This document shows positions 5,477-6,567 of a DNA stretch of 6,567 nucleotides, in pieces. A program made the position numbers and the translations under genes. Source of the stretch: Bacillota bacterium (GTDB taxonomy: Bacteria; Bacillota_A; Clostridia; Clostridiales; Clostridiaceae). The notes beneath the pieces were generated by a model, which saw only the letters and a program-made list of their open reading frames with translations, searched no databases and had not been told where the DNA came from. Numbering within the stretch: the stretch's first letter is position 1; each line of letters opens with the position of its first letter. The stretch lies in contig JAJXYA010000246.1 of NCBI GenBank assembly GCA_021780795.1, forward strand, positions 1 through 6,567, read 5' to 3'.

Positions 5477-6257
5477 TATTATTTCTTTTGAAAATCCGTT
5501 CTTCCCCACAGTAAATATTCATCCTATTTCCACGTGCAAACCCTATTACAGTCACATTTGTAGCTTCAGCTATACTTAAAGCTAAATCTGTTGGAGCTGA
5601 ATGAGAGACAATAATTGGTATGCCTGCTTTTGCTGCCTTAATAATTAGGTCAGAAGAAATTCTTCCCGTAGTCATTACAAGTTTATCCCTAAGCTTCACA
5701 TTATTCATCAGTGCTTTTCCTATGACCTTATCTAACGCATTATGTCGTCCAATATCTTCTGAAAACAAATTGATACCATCATTACCACAAACACAGCAAC
5801 TGTGCACTCCTCCGGTTTGCTTGAAAAGTTCTGATTTACTATTGAATTCTTTCATAAATTTTAAAATAGACTCAATAGTAAATTTATAACAACTTTCAAT
5901 AGGTTTAATTCCGCCTTCCTCGATGAATTTAAACTTAACACTTCCTTTTCCGCAGCCAGAGGTTGATGCCTTCACACTATCAAAATCTACTTTAATATCC
6001 TTATTTAAAACTACACACACCCGATCCTCATATTTCTCTTCTATACTCTTAATGCAATCAATAGAGGATATAATATCTTCAGAAAAAAGGAACCCAACTA
6101 CTAATTCTAAAGCCTCACTTGGAGTACACATCAAAACTGTATATAGCTCATAATTTATAAATATTTTCAATGGCTTTTCTACTACAATTGAATCCGATGT
6201 TTCTTCCCAAAATTCATTATTTGTTTTTTTAATACTTATTTGCTTTATAGTATTCAT
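5463..6257 (-). CDS. fdhD: Formate dehydrogenase accessory sulfurtransferase FdhD
   Basis: FdhD carries sulfur from a cysteine desulfurase (IscS in E. coli) to the Mo/W-bis-guanine-dinucleotide cofactor, supplying the terminal sulfido ligand that formate dehydrogenase needs. At 264 residues the protein is full length and cytoplasmic. Visible motifs are VVGFLFSEDII (53-63), TSGCGKGS (99-106), TGGVHSCCVCG (148-158), EDIGRHNALDKVIG (167-180), TTGRISSDLI (196-205), SAPTDLA (220-226) and VIGFARGNRMNIY (237-249). The sulfur-carrying loop keeps the first Cys (102) but has Gly at the place of E. coli Cys124, so there is no CxxC here. The ATG at 6257 has GGAGG eleven bases upstream. mobA lies 63 bases upstream on the same strand and may share a transcript, although a long inverted repeat sits between them. 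No formate dehydrogenase structural gene is in view. Confidence 0.95.
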   Translation of the reverse strand: MNTIKQISIKKTNNEFWEETSDSIVVEKPLKIFINYELYTVLMCTPSEALELVVGFLFSEDIISSIDCIKSIEEKYEDRVCVVLNKDIKVDFDSVKASTSGCGKGSVKFKFIEEGGIKPIESCYKFTIESILKFMKEFNSKSELFKQTGGVHSCCVCGNDGINLFSEDIGRHNALDKVIGKALMNNVKLRDKLVMTTGRISSDLIIKAAKAGIPIIVSHSAPTDLALSIAEATNVTVIGFARGNRMNIYCGEERIFKRNNKLES

Positions 6258-6300
6258 GAGCTTTTATTCCTCCATAAAAGTTTTTATAGGAAAGTAAGGG

Positions 6301-6340
6301 ATCTTCAAAAAAATATTTGATTAGCTATTTTTTTGAAGAT
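6301..6340. repeat. Perfect 15-bp inverted repeat across the mobA stop codon
   Basis: ATCTTCAAAAAAATA (6301-6315) is exactly the reverse complement of TATTTTTTTGAAGAT (6326-6340), with a 10-base spacer that holds the mobA stop. In mobA mRNA it would form a 15-bp stem containing only three G-C pairs, with a run of seven U in the 3' arm rather than after the stem. It is therefore not a textbook terminator, though it may slow polymerase or protect the mobA 3' end. It could also be a protein-binding site ahead of fdhD. The 5' arm encodes the last residues of MobA. Confidence 0.75.
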
Positions 6341-6567
6341 GCTTAAGATCAGACTTATAATTTAAGTTGGTAAAAATGTTCATATCTTTAGAATACTCTC
6401 TTACCTTTTCATCTATAACATAATGCATGTTACAGTGCCTAATCAGTTCAAAAATTTTGAAATTATTCTTCTCTAATTGATCTTTAAAGGTGTTAATCAT
6501 ATCTATAGAATAAAAAGCATACAAGGGCTCTAACTGTCTACAGTTATATGCCGCAACCCCTTCTACA
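6321..6567 (-). CDS. mobA: Molybdenum cofactor guanylyltransferase MobA (5' end cut by window edge)
   Basis: Only the C-terminal 81 residues are in the window. The frame stays open to the right edge, starting in phase at 6566. MobA adds GMP from GTP to the Mo/W-molybdopterin cofactor, making the guanine-dinucleotide form used by formate dehydrogenases. The GTP-binding N terminus lies outside. The visible part fits the MobA end: EPLYAFYS matches the family's PL.A.YS segment, a helical stretch ending FKIFELIRHCNMHYVIDE follows, and the last part, FTNLNYKSDLKHL, corresponds to the usual F.N.NTPEDL ending. A TTG inside this frame (near 6524) could be mistaken for a start, but continuation of the motif upstream of it shows that the gene is longer. 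It precedes fdhD on the same strand, with a 63-base gap. Confidence 0.8.
   Translation of the reverse strand, partial: VEGVAAYNCRQLEPLYAFYSIDMINTFKDQLEKNNFKIFELIRHCNMHYVIDEKVREYSKDMNIFTNLNYKSDLKHLQKNS

Noticed and set aside
5620..6153. Open frames of 89 and 76 codons on the plus strand across fdhD
   Set aside because: They are antisense to a full-length FdhD with all motifs intact, and their composition is that expected of a shadow frame.
6321..6524. A small separate 67-residue gene starting at the internal TTG
   Set aside because: The frame continues upstream without a stop to the window edge, and the PLYAFYS motif of MobA begins before that TTG, so this is the end of a longer mobA.

Overview
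This is an AT-rich window with clostridial codon use, strong AGGAGG-type ribosome binding sites and very AT-rich intergenic DNA. It most resembles the chromosome of a Clostridium-like anaerobic Firmicute. Nearly every gene serves the molybdenum or tungsten pterin cofactor (Moco/Tuco) and its delivery to formate dehydrogenase. That would suit an organism with a Mo- or W-dependent formate dehydrogenase, such as an acetogen, but no formate dehydrogenase gene lies in the window.

Layout. From about 3740 down to the left edge, reading on the minus strand, there is one probable operon. It starts with an extended -10 promoter near 3746-3754 and a Moco-family riboswitch at 3588-3712. A terminator-like hairpin at 3548-3584 follows and contains the ribosome binding site of the first gene. 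Then come tupA, tupB and tupC (a tungstate-type ABC importer), mogA (molybdopterin adenylyltransferase) and moeA (metal insertion, cut by the left edge). The genes are 1-9 bases apart or overlap. From 3713 to 4508 is an 800-base gene-free stretch. It holds the operon promoter and an unusual island (about 3895-4080) that is richer in G+C, full of hairpins and of unknown identity. At 4509-5438, on the plus strand, is an exported or membrane-anchored NodB-type polysaccharide deacetylase, which looks unrelated to the cofactor genes. It converges on fdhD (5463-6257, minus), which encodes the sulfur-transfer factor that activates formate dehydrogenase. At the right edge, also on the minus strand, is the C-terminal end of mobA (molybdopterin guanylyltransferase). 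A perfect 15-bp inverted repeat spans the mobA stop codon.

How it fits together. TupABC imports the oxyanion. MogA adenylates molybdopterin and MoeA inserts the metal. MobA converts the mononucleotide cofactor to the guanine-dinucleotide form used by formate dehydrogenase, and FdhD supplies the sulfur ligand. The riboswitch can close the loop by shutting off transport and metal insertion when cofactor is plentiful. The most interesting points are the riboswitch's P3-containing (molybdenum-type) architecture in front of a tungstate-type transporter, its compact terminator/Shine-Dalgarno/GTG expression platform, and the unexplained island upstream of the deacetylase.
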